From Malachius bipustulatus (taxonomy: Eukaryota; Arthropoda; Insecta; Coleoptera; Melyridae): a stretch of 64,000 nucleotides of DNA. A program made the translations under genes and the position numbers. How positions within the stretch are numbered: position 1 is the first letter of the stretch; each line of letters opens with the position of its first letter. Where the stretch lies: assembly GCA_910589415.1 (NCBI GenBank), contig OU342634.1, forward strand, positions 62,001-126,000, given 5' to 3'. The notes under the pieces were generated by a model that was not told the DNA's origin, did not search any database, and worked only from the letters and a program-made list of their open reading frames with translations. Below, one piece after another: positions 34,271 through 46,499 of the stretch.

Positions 34271-34484
34271 TTCCACCCCTGACTCACAGCATGAAATCAA
34301 TGAATGACGTATCGTTTTACGATATGTCGTTCATCTTTTTGTTAAACTTTGGAAGTAGGCCTTTCCTACCTTTACGCACATCGGGAGGCACTGCACTCAG
34401 TTGTTGGCATGCGTTTTAGCTGCCTGGGGTTGCATCCTATGGCGAAAGCCGAACCCACCGTGCTATTTTTATTTTAATTTATTT

Positions 34485-34496
34485 CTAATTCAGGAA
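34485..34496. repeat. Target-site duplication, right (315-bp array)
   Basis: CTAATTCAGGAA. The LINE-C endonuclease reading continues directly after it. Confidence 0.88.
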
Positions 34497-35872
34497 CCCT
34501 GGCTGGTAGCCGGCCGCGTAGCAGGTTTAGGAGCAGCCAAAGGTAAGATCATTTACAATAGGGCCTAAGGTAACAGCAGAACATGCATTTACGTGAAAAA
34601 CGAACTAAAAGTCCTGGTTATAACACAATTATGTTTCAGAGACTTGACCACAGTAATAATGAAATATCATATGGATGGGCCAGCCAAGGAGTAGCTTCAT
34701 TATACCTACCATATGATTCCACCAGTCCTCCTCCGTCACAAGAAATGGGACTACTGGTTAAGTACTGCGAGGACCATAACCTCCAGGTCATTATCGGTGT
34801 CGATGCAAACTCCCATCACGCAGTGTGGGGCAGCAGCGACACAAACAACAGAGGTGTGTCACTGTTACAGTTTATGGTATCCAGGAAACTGGAACTTCTG
34901 AATAGGGGCAGGGAACCCACCTTTGTAACATCGAGACGGAAAGAAATAATTGACATCACCTTAGCTTCCCCTCGTATCGGCGCCCGGGTAGTCAAGTGGC
35001 GTGTATCTGATGAACCGTCTCACTCAGATCACAGATACATTCAGCTGGAAATCAACTCCGTTGATAAGACAGCAGAGCTGTATCGCAATCCACGAAAGAC
35101 TGACTGGGCGAGGTACAGGGCGGAGTTGAGGGCAAATCTAACCAATGTCAAAAGCAACATTGCATGCATATACGATATCGAGGTAGCTACAGAACAACTC
35201 CAAGTAGCCATTACAACCTCATATCACAACAACTGTACTCAGACACCCCGTCGGAAAGGTGGGGATGTCAGTTGGTGGAACCCCAAACTGGCGGAAATGA
35301 GACAGAAAACACGTAAGCTTTTTAACAAAGCCAAGAAAACAGGAAAGTGGGACGAATATAAGACCACCATTACTGAATACAACAAGAAGATCAGATTTGC
35401 AAGAAGAGCTGCGTGGAGGAAGCTCTGTCAGGATGTGGAAACGACATCCGAAGGAGCAAGACTCTACAAACTCATGGCAAAAGATCCCCTGAACCCCATT
35501 GGTACCTTAAAAAATAGCAATGGTAATTACACAGAAACCGGAAGGGAAACTCTTAAGGTACTCCTCAGAGCACACTTTCCGGACTGCAGTGTAATTGAAG
35601 TGGAAGATGGCCTACACAACACCCTGGAAAACCTGAATCACAGGGTCACCAGGGAGGACTGGAGGACATCAAGACACATAATTACATATGAAAAAGTTAA
35701 ATGGGCCATAAGCTCATTTGAGCCTTACAAGTCACCTGGCCCGGACGGGATCTATCCTGCCCTTTTAGAGCAGGCGAGTGAAGATCTCACGCCGGTGCTT
35801 TGTAGGATATTCAGAGCCAGTTTGGCACTTGGTTACATCCCACTGGCCTGGAGAGAAATAAAAGAGGTCTTT

Positions 35873-36372
35873 NNNNNNNNNNNNNNNNNNNNNNNNNNNN
35901 NNNNNNNNNNNNNNNNNNNNNNNNNNNNNNNNNNNNNNNNNNNNNNNNNNNNNNNNNNNNNNNNNNNNNNNNNNNNNNNNNNNNNNNNNNNNNNNNNNNN
36001 NNNNNNNNNNNNNNNNNNNNNNNNNNNNNNNNNNNNNNNNNNNNNNNNNNNNNNNNNNNNNNNNNNNNNNNNNNNNNNNNNNNNNNNNNNNNNNNNNNNN
36101 NNNNNNNNNNNNNNNNNNNNNNNNNNNNNNNNNNNNNNNNNNNNNNNNNNNNNNNNNNNNNNNNNNNNNNNNNNNNNNNNNNNNNNNNNNNNNNNNNNNN
36201 NNNNNNNNNNNNNNNNNNNNNNNNNNNNNNNNNNNNNNNNNNNNNNNNNNNNNNNNNNNNNNNNNNNNNNNNNNNNNNNNNNNNNNNNNNNNNNNNNNNN
36301 NNNNNNNNNNNNNNNNNNNNNNNNNNNNNNNNNNNNNNNNNNNNNNNNNNNNNNNNNNNNNNNNNNNNNNNN
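35873..36372. other. Assembly gap (500 N)
   Basis: Exactly 500 undetermined bases, a conventional placeholder size. LINE-C stops on the left and LINE-A begins mid-endonuclease on the right, so the true content and length are unknown. Confidence 1.
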
Positions 36373-38790
36373 ACATAACATCAACTGGCTTAATTACTCA
36401 AACTTCACTGACGAAGAAGGCCGTGAAGCGGAATCGTTTGCGATCAGCTATGGTTTTACCCAGCTCGTTGATGAACCAACACGCATTCCCGATCGCGAGG
36501 GAGAGTTTGCTAGCCTGTTGGATCTGTTTTTGACCACGAACCCTCAAATGTATACTAGTACGGTGAAAGCCCCACTAGGTTCCTCAGACCATAAACTAGT
36601 CTCAACATCTTGTGTCCTACCAATTACTAGTGTTAAAGAAGCAAGTAAACCTCGTGTAGTCTGGCACTATAGATCTGCTAAATGGGAAGAACTCAGGGAA
36701 TATTATCGAGATTTTCCATGGAGGAGTGTTTGTTTCGGCTCTAATCATCCATCTGTTTGTGCTAGGGAAGTTGCTCAAGTCATCCTAACAGGCATGGAAG
36801 CATTCCTACATTCCCTTTTCAAAAAAACAGCCCTCAAACAGCAAACCTTGGTTCAACAAAAGATGCAAGGAAGCTGTCGCCTCCAAACAACTGGCTTTAC
36901 GCCAATGGCGAGAGAGCCCCGACAGCATAAACCACCACAATTTCATCCTTGCTCGAAACAGATGCAAGGAAATAATAGATCAAACCAAGGAAACTCACAA
37001 CCAAAGAATTAGGAACAAACTTCTCTCCTGCCCTAACGGTTCGAAATCCTTTTGGTCTGTAACTAAGGCAGTCAGCCAGAACTTCACCAGATCCACGATT
37101 CCACCACTTACACGGACAGATGGGACTATCGCATCCACATCTACTGAGAAGGCGAACTTGTTGGCGGGAGTCTTTTCTTCATACTCTTCCGTCGACTTTC
37201 ATGGAAGAACTCCGCCAATAATCCCTACCGTGGAGCCCAAAATGTCAGACATTCTTTTCCGACAGCGTGTCATAAAGAGCATTATGTTAGCCTTAGACCC
37301 AAACAAAGCTTCTGGGCCCGATGACGTACCTGTTATCGTACTAAAAAAATGCGCCACTGAGCTGTCATATCTGTTTTCTGTAGACTTTTCAACTTGTCGT
37401 ATAAAAAGGGAATATTTCCTTCTTGCTGGAAATGTGCACGGATCCAACCTATTCCCAAGAAAGGCAAAAAGACTATACCAAGTAACTATCGACCAGTGGC
37501 ACTGCTTTCAGTAATATCCAAGATTATGGAGAAAGCTATTAACCAACATCTTTTAAAATACTTGGAAGGAGCTAATATTATCAGCGACCGCCAAAACGGA
37601 TTCCGTAAACAGAGCAGGTCAACTGGTGACCTCCTCACTTACGTCACCGAGTTGTGGAACAGCTCAATCGAGCACCATGGGGAGTCTCGAGGGGTTGCGC
37701 TTGATATTTCTAGAGCTTTCGACCGTGTTTGGCATGATGGACTGTTGGCAAAACTGCAGGCCTATGGTATGCCCGAGAAATTCTGCTTGTGGCTTGCGAG
37801 TTATCTCGGAGATCGTTCATTACAGGTGGCAGTCGATGGAGTCATTTCTGAGACCTTTTCCATCAATGCCGGTGTGCCTCAGGTATTCATTTTAATATTT
37901 ATAAACGACTTGCTTGAAACGACAAAAAATCCAATATACAGTTTTGCCGACGACAGTACCCTCATATCTTCTTATACGTTAGATGCGCGAACATCTGCCA
38001 TCGACGCACAGACTCGCAGGGAGCAAGAAGTTGCCATACTTAACAATGACTTGCAAGACATTCTAATTTGGGGCGATAGAAACCAAGTCCAATTTAATGC
38101 TGTAAAAACCCAAGCAGCCATCTTCTCCAAAAAGACCAACGTTTTGGAGCCAGATATGATGATGGCGGGACACTCTCTTACCCCAGCGTCATCTCTTCGT
38201 TTACTTGGAGTGAACCTTGGAGCGAACATGTCTTGGCATGATCATGTTGCAGGTCTGGCGAAGAGTGCTTCTCAAAAACTTGGAACACTCTTCCGCACGA
38301 AGAAATTTTATACACCACAACAGCTTCTCCTCTTATACAAGGCTCAAATCCGACCATCCTTGGAATACTGCTCACATATTTGGAGCTCAGCTCCGAAACA
38401 TACGCTGAGACTACTCAACTCTAACGAACATCGAAGAAGAGTAGCTGACCTGAGTCTGTTTTACAGATATTTTAATGGAAAGTGTTCAAAAGACGTGGCC
38501 CGCTTGATCCCACCAAGATCAAGACCGGGCAGAAATACACGCCGAGCCGCAGACGCTCATCCGTATCAGGTTCAGCTCGTTACACCTCGGACCACCCTAT
38601 TTCAGACCTCTTTTATGTATAGAACCGCTCACTTTGGAATAGCATTCCAAAGGGCGTGTTTCCCGAAGTATACAACCTACAGAGATTCAAGGCCAACGTG
38701 AATCGACATCTATCTCCGCTCATGCACCGCTCCCAGAGCGTCATAGGGATTTCCCTGCAGTGCATGTACATTTTCAATTAAAAAAAAAAA
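36373..38790 (+). pseudogene. LINE-A copy 1 (jockey/CR1-type), decayed
   Basis: It is homologous to LINE-A copy 2 from 51404 onward and starts at the gap edge within the endonuclease (HNINWLNYSNF; SSDHKLVS). A 4-base insertion near 36810 shifts the frame. A TAG lies in the region near 37383. In the reverse transcriptase, the block after GVPQ is shortened by a deletion (VFILIFINDLL; the GYILSPTLFL seen in copy 2 is lost). The catalytic FADD is still visible near 37944. A second deletion (about 60 bp) falls near 38415. The element ends in an A-rich tail near 38780. Confidence 0.85.
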
Positions 38791-40337
38791 ATACTATTAT
38801 TTATTATTTACTTTTGTGTATTTGTATTAGTATTATTATTGAATACTAATTTAACACAATTACAATACAATTTAAAACACAATATTCGTCCAAGAGTTTG
38901 TCCCGGGTGCGAGATTTTTTTCATGTTAAATAAAGTTTAATTTTTAATGGATCGTTTTGTGGAGGAAATTATTTTAAAGGCATGTACCTAATTAAAAATT
39001 GAATAAAAAAAATATAACTAAAAAATAAATTTTAGGACTTACTATATAGAACCGAATAACTTATATCAATATCAATAACAATAATTATTGACAAGTTATT
39101 CCTGTTTCAGAGTCCAAAATAGTTAGTTCTTTATTGCTTTCCATTTTCTCTATTTTCAAATTACTTTCGACACGGTATACTGCTGGGTGTTGATTTTCAA
39201 AGCGGGCCATAGGGGATTAGCATTGCGAAAGTGGTTTTTGAGGATTCCTGCTCGCCGTTTAAACTGACAGAAATGGTTTTGGTATCAAAATGAAGCTAAA
39301 ATTATTGCGCATAACGCTTGACATCAGAAATTAATTTAATTTCACGTTTTCTAAAATTATCAGTAAAAATTCAAGTAATTGTTAATGTTTAATCACAAAA
39401 TAGCATGCCTTGCCTAAACAATAATGACGTTTTTACTTTTTGACAATCCAATAATAAAACTTTATAAGTCAGTAGGGTAATAATAAAGTCTGGTTCTATT
39501 ATTGGATTGTCAAAACGTAGAAACGTCATTATTGTTTCTGATGGGTTATTGCACTGATGGTCACAGGCGCAGGCGCAGGTATCAAATGGAAAAAAGCGAA
39601 GTTTGAAAAATGAAACAAAGTATGTAATAACACGATTAGAATTCAAGAAAGCCTCTTTCAGTGGGTATTAAAAACATAATTACGGGTTTATAGGATCACG
39701 AAGCTATAGACTTTTAGTATTAGGTATAATTTTTATCTCGATATATCTAACGTAGTTACTGATAAAATGTTGAATTGCGTGTAGCAGCAATACCAAAACC
39801 AACTGAAGCCACTTCTACTACCACCCAAGAGAAAAAAGAAGAACAATAATAAGAGTGGTGAACATAAGAAGAAATTAAGAATCAAGATTCTATAATAATT
39901 ATTCATTGTGTAATGCATATAATATGGTGTAATATGTAATACTTTATTTAGACAGTTATTATTGTATTAATAAAGGATAATACAATTATTCATCAAACTA
40001 CGTACTACTTTATCGCTACGATTATAACATAAAAAGCGTCTTGGTAGACACGCGAACGGTAGCGTGATCTTAGTACCCATACAATCCATACTACTGATCC
40101 TTAAAAATAAGATTCATCAAGATGTAATAAAACATACCTGACCAACTTTTAGGAATACGGAAATTCTGAGTCCAGTATATTTTCTGCAATCATAACTGTC
40201 TGCTGGAGCTGGATGCATTTTTTGTTTAGAAGATCATAGTAACAGGTACTTAAGTATTGATAGAGGACTATAATAATGAGTTTAAACTACTATAAAATAT
40301 TAAATTTGATTATTTTTATGGAACCTTGCTTCTTATT
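38791..40337. other. No gene seen
   Basis: AT-rich DNA with one small hairpin (see 39417). No recognisable coding sequence. Confidence 0.4.
39417..39538. mobile_element. Small inverted repeat (MITE-like)
   Basis: AACAATAATGACG and GACAATCCAATAATA at 39418-39455 have inverses at 39493-39537, making arms of about 44 bp around a 35-bp centre. Confidence 0.6.
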
Positions 40338-40908
40338 AGTTGTTAAATGTTCTTCTTTATTTGGGTTTTAGGTTCGATATTAAAATATTATTTTTCAAAA
40401 ATATTTTTATAAAATTGAAACGTTTCGAGACCGATTGGTCTCTTGTTCACTCATAAATAATTGTAAAAAATATGTAAAACTTAAAAATACTTTAAAAAAT
40501 CATAATTATTATATTAAAATGTCGCAAATGGTGTGTTTTTAAATTTTAGAAAAAATATAAGTAAATTAATTTTGATTTTGATTTTAAAATCAAAATCAAA
40601 ATCAATGGTGTGTTTTTAAATTTTAGAAAAAATATAAGTAAATTAATTTTGATTTTGATTTTAAAATCAAAATCAAAATTAATTTACTTATGTTTTTTCT
40701 AAAATTTAAAAACACCATTTGCGACATTTTAATATAATAATTATGATTTTTTAAAGTATTTTTAAGTTTTACATATTTTTTACAATTATTTATGAGTGAA
40801 CAAGAGACCAATCGGTCTCGAAACGTTTCAATTTTATAAAAATATTTTTGAAAAATAATATTTTAATATCGAACCTAAAACCCAAATAAAGAAGAACATT
40901 TAACAACT
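40338..40908. mobile_element. Foldback element, 571 bp
   Basis: AGTTGTTAAATGTTCTTC at the left is inverse to the right end, and the arms pair through GAAACGTTTCGAGACC and its inverse. A ~75-bp segment (TGGTGTGTTTTTAAATTTTAG) is duplicated at 40530 and 40605. The centre is a run of TTTTGATTTTGATTTTAAAA with its inverse. Confidence 0.8.
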
Positions 40909-41330
40909 CATAAAATATTAAGAAAGTATCCTTTAGGCAACGCGAACAAGTGGAAAGCCCACTTTTTATTGTTAAAACATCTTCTAACGCATCAAAAGTT
41001 TACTATTTTTATAAAATACGCAGATTTAATAACAAATAATTATGTGAATTTTTAGACAGTTGTACGTTCATGGAAAATCTGACGTTTATGAAGTTAAATT
41101 TGACATTCCCAACTTTTTTCCCAACTTTTTGTGAGAATGAGAATACGCTACCCTAGTAAAGCGGTAATACAGATTCCCTAAAACATCCGATACTTACTTA
41201 TTAGCGTATAACCGCAAGTTGTATAACTTCAGACGTTGATTTATTGTTTAATGTTTTTTCGTTTATTATTGTATATTGTGATTGGTCTTTTTTGTCTTAA
41301 ATTGTTATTGTTTTATTGTTATACCGTGTG
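40909..41330. other. No gene seen
   Basis: AT-rich spacer between two foldback elements. Confidence 0.4.
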
Positions 41331-42071
41331 TCCCCGGATAGGTGAAACGACTCTTATAAAAGACAAAAATTTTTTGATTTCAATTTTAATTTTTTGGGGT
41401 TCAGCCCTGCTTGACTAAAGAATAATTTCTAACAAAATTTTAGTTTTGAAAAATCAAGCATGCCTTGGAAATTTCCAAGAAACCGGTTTTTCTGTTGAGT
41501 AAAGTGCCTTTTTTGTGGCAAATATGACAAAATGTTATTTGAAAAAGTTGTTCAGAATCAACATTTAGGTCCGTATACCAAATTTCAAAATCATAGATCA
41601 ACTTTAATTTTTTAAATTTATTTTTATGTTTTATTTCACAAATCAAAGAATTTCATTTTGTAACAATGACTGCCATGGAAAAACCAAATTGTACCCATAG
41701 CAATAGCAATTTGTCAATATCAGTCTTTGTTACAAATGAAATTCTTTGATTTGTGAAATAAACATAAAAATAAATGTAAAAGATCAAAGTTGGCCTATGA
41801 TTTTGAAATTTGGTATACGGACCTAAATGTTGATTCTGAACAACTTTTTCAAATAATATTTTGTCATATTTGCCACAATAAAAGGCACTTTACTCAACAG
41901 AAAAACCGGTTTCTTGGAAATTTCCAAGGCATGTTTGATTTTTCAAAACTAAAATTTTGTTAGAAATTATTTTTTAGCCAAGCAGGGCTGAACCCCAAAA
42001 AATTAAAATTAAAATGAAAAAAAATTTGTCTTTTATAAGAGTCGTTTCACCTATCCGGGGACACACGGTAT
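41331..42071. mobile_element. Foldback element, ATACCGTGTGTCCCCGG family, 741 bp
   Basis: ATACCGTGTGTCCCCGGATA and its exact inverse bound the element, with arms paired almost to the centre near 41700. TA stands outside both ends. Confidence 0.88.
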
Positions 42072-42105
42072 ATTTAAAGTTATTGTTGAAATATGAGTGA
42101 ATTTT

Positions 42106-42284
42106 ATGGATCTGTTGAAAGCACTCAAACCATATAACAACTGCGCATGTTAAAAATTGTAAACTTTAGAGTCGAGAAACGCACCCAATTTTTATTTTTA
42201 TCTGTCAAGCTTTCAAAGCTAGAAGCGTCAGTTCTGTCAATGTCATAAAACCACATGTAGCAGGTAGCGAGAGTCAAGTCAAGT
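42106..42284 (+). pseudogene. LINE-B 5' region, part 1 (left of P-type insertion)
   Basis: It matches, in reverse orientation, 46615-46795 (for example TCGAGAAACGCACCCAATTT; CTTTCAAAGCTAGAA). That reversed copy continues without a break into sequence like 48353-48480. The two flanks of the P-type element were therefore once contiguous. Non-coding. Confidence 0.6.
42277..42284. repeat. 8-bp target duplication, left (P-type element)
   Basis: AGTCAAGT; the local sequence is itself a GTCAA direct repeat, which slightly weakens the match. Confidence 0.75.
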
Positions 42285-42315
42285 CACGATACACATATAC
42301 ACGGTATGCCGATAG
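42285..42315. repeat. Left 31-bp TIR of the P-type element
   Basis: Exact inverse of 48322-48352. Confidence 0.9.
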
Positions 42316-42408
42316 ACGATGACGCGCAGGCTGCGTTCCGGTCTTGTGACGTCACTGGTTCAAATATTACACATGAGATTGCTCATATCTATTTTATTGT
42401 CGGGGGTA

Positions 42409-42589
42409 ATTACACGAGAGCTTATTTTTTATCCGGATAAAGATGCAGTTTTAACGAAAATTTGTTTTTTATTGGAAGGACGAGTCGTTTTATCTGACAA
42501 TTTGACGAGTTGAATTGCCAAAGAAAAAACAAATTTGAGTTTAAAAGTGCATCTTTATCCGGATAAAAATAATAAGTTCGTGTGTAATT
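42409..42589. mobile_element. Small foldback inside the P-type element
   Basis: AATTACACGAGAGCTTATTT and TTTATCCGGATAAAGATGCA are inverse to the block at 42548-42588; about 180 bp. Confidence 0.7.
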
Positions 42590-42622
42590 TAGGGAGATAA
42601 TTTAACGAATAACAAAATTTAT

Positions 42623-42828
42623 TTATTTATTGGAAAAAGTACAGTTATTAAATACACAATTGGAGTAAATGATTTTATTTTCTTCGCTGCTGCTTTCACA
42701 GACACTCATTGTAGTATTTTCACTTCTTGTTATTGACGAAGAAGAAGATTTTTCTCTTAAAGCTGCTACTACCTTTGCATGGTGTTCGTTAATAATTAAT
42801 ATCACCTTGGTAACTACTTACTTGATTT
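42623..42828 (-). CDS. Possible 3'-terminal exon of the P-type element gene
   Basis: An open frame of 60-68 codons ends in TAA with overlapping AATAAA signals directly after it. It has a serine-rich tail (SSSSS, SSSEENK). It lies close inside the left TIR, where the 3' end of a right-to-left gene starting with the THAP exon would fall. No transposase motif was recognised, and the splice acceptor is uncertain (CCAAG near 42828). Confidence 0.25.
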
Positions 42829-43017
42829 TGCGTCTAAAAAGCTAGCTTACATTTTATCCAGATGCAAAGTTAGGGCTAACTTTATCCGATGTCAAAGTGA
42901 CAAAAACACTATTCCTTATGTCATTTTTAATACATGAGTTAAATTATCAGAAATAAATAATTAATTTTTTGTACACATTGCTTTTATGGCTATTTCTGAT
43001 ATTCAGTTGTAGTGTAA

Positions 43018-45718
43018 CATGCCTAAAATCCTGAATCCTTGTTGACGGTAAGAATGGTGATGTAAACTACCTAACCTCTCAAAATGGAGGTTCTGCGTCT
43101 TGCGCAGTAAATTCAGTAATGTGGCCCCCTTTGATTGAATGACTGAAAAAGAAGAACCTCTTTGACGTTTGAAATGTCACCTGGTCTGTCATGAATGACT
43201 GTTTGGATCCCCGCTCTAATGTTTGATTTGAATTTGAGGTTTTCCCGCCCTGAATTCTTGAAAGTTTGAATTTAAAGATTAACCCGCCCTGATTTCAAAT
43301 AAATGGCCACATTACTTTACTACGTTTTTGTGATTCGTCGTTTACCTTGGCTCGTGATTTACCTGTGTTTGTAGTTTTGGCTCGTGATCTGTCTAGTTTT
43401 CACTTTGTTTGGACCTTGTTGTTGTGTGTGTAGTAACCTTATTTTGGTTCGTTCGTAGCAAACGCTACGAAAATACTTTGAGCTAGTCTTTTGTTGAGAG
43501 ATAGGAGATTTAATTTAAAAGACAGAGTTTCCCCTTTGAATGAATCGATTTATTGACTTTTGAAATGATTTGAATATTTAGTCTGTTTACCCAGTGATCC
43601 CAAAAAGGGTTTTCCTCCTAAGAAAGTTTATAGTCACGAGGAAAAAAAGAAAACCCAGTAAAAACAACCACCTCGGACTTGCAAAGTGCCCAAAAATAAA
43701 ATACAAAAACATACAAGAAAAACATACAATGCAAAAGACACAACACATATAAAATCGTCACCGTTTTGGTGTAAAATTGACATTGATAAACAAATCTGTT
43801 ATATTCAGGAAGACCCCATTTTATCTTTCTATTTCAAGAACTCATACCTCCTGAAAAGAAAACAAAACACACAAAAATGCAAATAAAAACACAAAACACA
43901 TAAATATAAATCACGCCTTGAGTCAACACATAGTGCTTGCTATGTGCCAACGACGTAGGTTAAGTAAATGCACCCCTTGTTGCCGGTCTAATGCTTGTTA
44001 GCACCAGCGAGGTTAAAATGTAAAGAGTAAAATAGATTGTTGGCAAGTAAATAAATAGTTTAGAGTTCAGAAAATAGGAAATACAAAATGAAACCAAACA
44101 TATTATATAACAGGGGCATTATCGAGCCGTAAAAGGACGGTCAACGATAACAAATTGGAAATAAAATAAATTCATCAAGACCACAGTGCATAAATAAATA
44201 AAACAAATCAATTATGAAATTTAAAGAAACAAATACGGTTATAAGTTTGAAATAACGTTAGGGTAATGCATTGTTAAAAATTATGACATGACCTGAAAAC
44301 AAAATATCGTTTACAGCTCAGATAAACTTATCATTAGTCTCCGTACCCCAAACACATATAAATAAAATAAACAGTGGGGAAATAATATATCCAATCGAAT
44401 GCCCAGTGCTTGCTGGCACACCGACAGATCTTAAGTGGGAAGGGTAAAATGGGCTACAGGCACTATTAATGAAATCAATTGAACTGTCACCGATAGGCGA
44501 ACTCGAATTAAAGTTCTTTCGTTACAGTTTAAAACCAAAAATACCACCATCGCTACCTCATGATTATAAGTCGTTTATCGCAGGTTACTCTCCTGGACTT
44601 GCTCGTGAATGAAATCAAATAAAGCACATTATGCAGTTCGATGAAGCATTCGAAATAAATATCAGTGTGTGTCAGTCGCATTGCAAATGAAATGAAATAG
44701 GAATATAAATAATGATTAATGATCAAACAAGTCACAAGTGAAATTAATTTAGCACAAACAAATGTAAATCATGAAAAACACATGTTCAACCCTTTTGACT
44801 ATAATAATTTAGAAATAAATACAGATCGGAAATAATAATAATAAATAATCGAAGCAAGCATTCTCACAAATGAAATAAAGTCACATGAGGTTTTATGTAC
44901 AAATTAGTTCAATCAAAATAAATAAATTGTTTAAATAATTTCATGAATAAAAGAATGAGAAAAGAAATGGTAACGAGTAAAAAGAAAGGTTAAATAAGTG
45001 AGCAGTGTGAATATCGTTAAAATAGAATGTGCTTCGATAAAATAATAATAACCACAATAATAAATATTAGTCAAAAGGCATGTGCTGGTTCAAGATCTCG
45101 ATAAATAATAATTACCTCAAATTCAAGTATAAGTTTCTCAAAAAGTAATAAACGGTTAGGTTAATTTGAATAATGCAAAATGACAATGGAAATTAGATCG
45201 AGCATGCTTCTACGGTTTGAATTGATTCGCTGAAAATTCCAATTTATAAAATAGTGGTATGGAGGTCACATGTTTAAACAATTTGAAATTAGACAATAAA
45301 ATAAAATATTGAAACTAGCGTGTCTCCAAAAGCATTGAAATAAACTTTGTTAGTGCACGTGCGTATGAGTACCTACATAGGGCCCTATTCTTAAAATCCT
45401 TTCAATTTACAAAACGTGCAGTTTCAAATTATACATGCTGGTTGGAATAAAATATCAGTACTTGTAACCTCCTGTTTGAATACAAAACAATTAATTAAAA
45501 CTTAATTAGGCCCTACTTGAAATAATTAATTTACTTGACCACCAAACACGTGTTTTACATGAGTGTTTTCCTAAATGAACAAATTGAAACAAAATTGAAT
45601 AATACAAATGAATAAACTAATTAAACGATATGAACTGATCTCTTGAGATATAATAATGCCTAACCGATATTAATAAATTAGAAATATTGGAATAAACGAA
45701 CAGTAGTTGTTACTTACA
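43018..45718. repeat. Long dispersed repeat, copy 2
   Basis: It begins TGTAGTGTAACATG like copy 1 at 8038, and the first ~440 bp are closely similar. The rest is AT-rich, non-coding and only loosely alike. It has TGCTTGCTATGTGCC and TGCTTGCTGGCACAC words near 43934 and 44407. Confidence 0.5.
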
Positions 45719-46492
45719 TACAGTGCTTCCCAAAAGTAACGGCGGATAAATTCAATAAAATCGTATGAAGACGTTTTTTTTTGCTCGGACACGTCAATCG
45801 TTATTTTTGATTTGCAATCCAAGCATCTTTTTCGACCCTCCAAGGGGTAGCTAGCTACCTCAACTGTAAAAATTCAAATGGCAAGGTACCCCTTACGATA
45901 CCTTGATTGATAGGTTTTTCATCCCGAATAAAACAAGAAAATTGTTTTCAAATCCTTGTTCATAATCAACGAAAATATTCACCAAAATGTCATCGAATAA
46001 GGAAATAAAGAAAATAAATATAAAAATAAATAAATAAAATAAAAAATAATAAATTCAAATGATTTTCTTTCCTTCTGTAATTTCTCGAAGATCTGTTTAA
46101 AATTTAATACCCTTATTTATTTCCTTATTCGATCACATTTTGGTGAATATTTTCGTTAATAATTATGAAGCGATTTGAAAAAAAAATTCTTGCTTATTTG
46201 AGATGAAAAAACCTATCAATCAAGGTATCGTAAGAAGTACCTTGCCATTTGAATTTTTACAGTTGGGGTAGCTACCCCTTGGGATACAATAAGCGCAAGC
46301 TTCAGTACAAGGGCTTTGAACCTACCTTAGAAGTAATAATAATAATAATACCCCTTGGGAGGGAAAGGGGGGGGGGGGGGCGAAAAAGACATGCTTGCAA
46401 ATAAATAATAACGATTGACGTGTCCGAGCAAAAAAAAAAACGTCTTTATACGATTTTATTGAATTTATCCGTTACTTTTGGGAAGCACTGTA
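45719..46492. mobile_element. Foldback element, CAGTGCTTCCCAAAAGTAAC family, 774 bp
   Basis: CAGTGCTTCCCAAAAGTAAC and its inverse end the element, with TA outside each. The arms pair through GAATTTTTACAGTTG and GTACCTTGCCATTTG blocks. It contains an AAT microsatellite (near 46337) and a run of 14 G near 46366. Confidence 0.85.
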
Positions 46493-46499
46493 TGTAGTT

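Larger units (their letters stand above)
32989..34484 (+). mobile_element. Retrozyme-like insertion: 4.7 tandem hammerhead monomers of ~315 bp
   Basis: The 1496-bp insertion lies within the LINE-C endonuclease. Monomers run 32999-33313, 33314-33634 (321 bp, with an extra TTATTT), 33635-33949, 33950-34264 and a 220-bp partial to 34484. CTAATTCAGGAA stands on both sides (32977-32988 and 34485-34496). Homology of the first monomer starts at TACAATTTCC, the first base after the predicted ribozyme cut, preceded only by ten extra bases (ACAAAAATTT). The copies are almost identical. The 75-codon frame present in each is not regarded as a gene. Confidence 0.85.
32884..35872 (+). pseudogene. LINE-C ORF2: endonuclease plus start of RT, interrupted by a retrozyme array
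   Basis: The ATG at 32884 begins the AP-type endonuclease (LRALQINLQHSKAAS, VALIQE). The domain breaks at 32988, resumes at 34485 (EPWLVAGRVAGLG) and continues with frameshifts near 34580 and 34640. A long clean frame follows from about 34690: IIGVDANSHHAVWGS, REPTFVTSRRKEIIDITL and SDHRYIQLEI are endonuclease motifs, and YKSPGPDGIYPALLEQ starts the reverse transcriptase fingers near 35730. The assembly gap then removes the rest. The sequence resembles R1/LOA-group LINEs. Stops and frameshifts make it non-functional. Confidence 0.8.

Noticed and set aside
33241..34419. A 75-residue frame repeated in each 315-bp monomer
   Set aside because: It also lacks an ATG at its nominal start, runs through the hammerhead, and shows no protein features; it follows from repeat identity.
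35765..37012. Long open frames across 35873-36372
   Set aside because: They pass through the N gap and have no sequence support.
40400..40830. Possible third hammerhead (GAGACCAATCGGTCTCGAAAC in the foldback at 40338)
   Set aside because: Stem II and GAAAC look right, but the CUGANGA element is replaced by GUGAACA with an extra base, and the sequence after GAAAC does not form a valid stem III.
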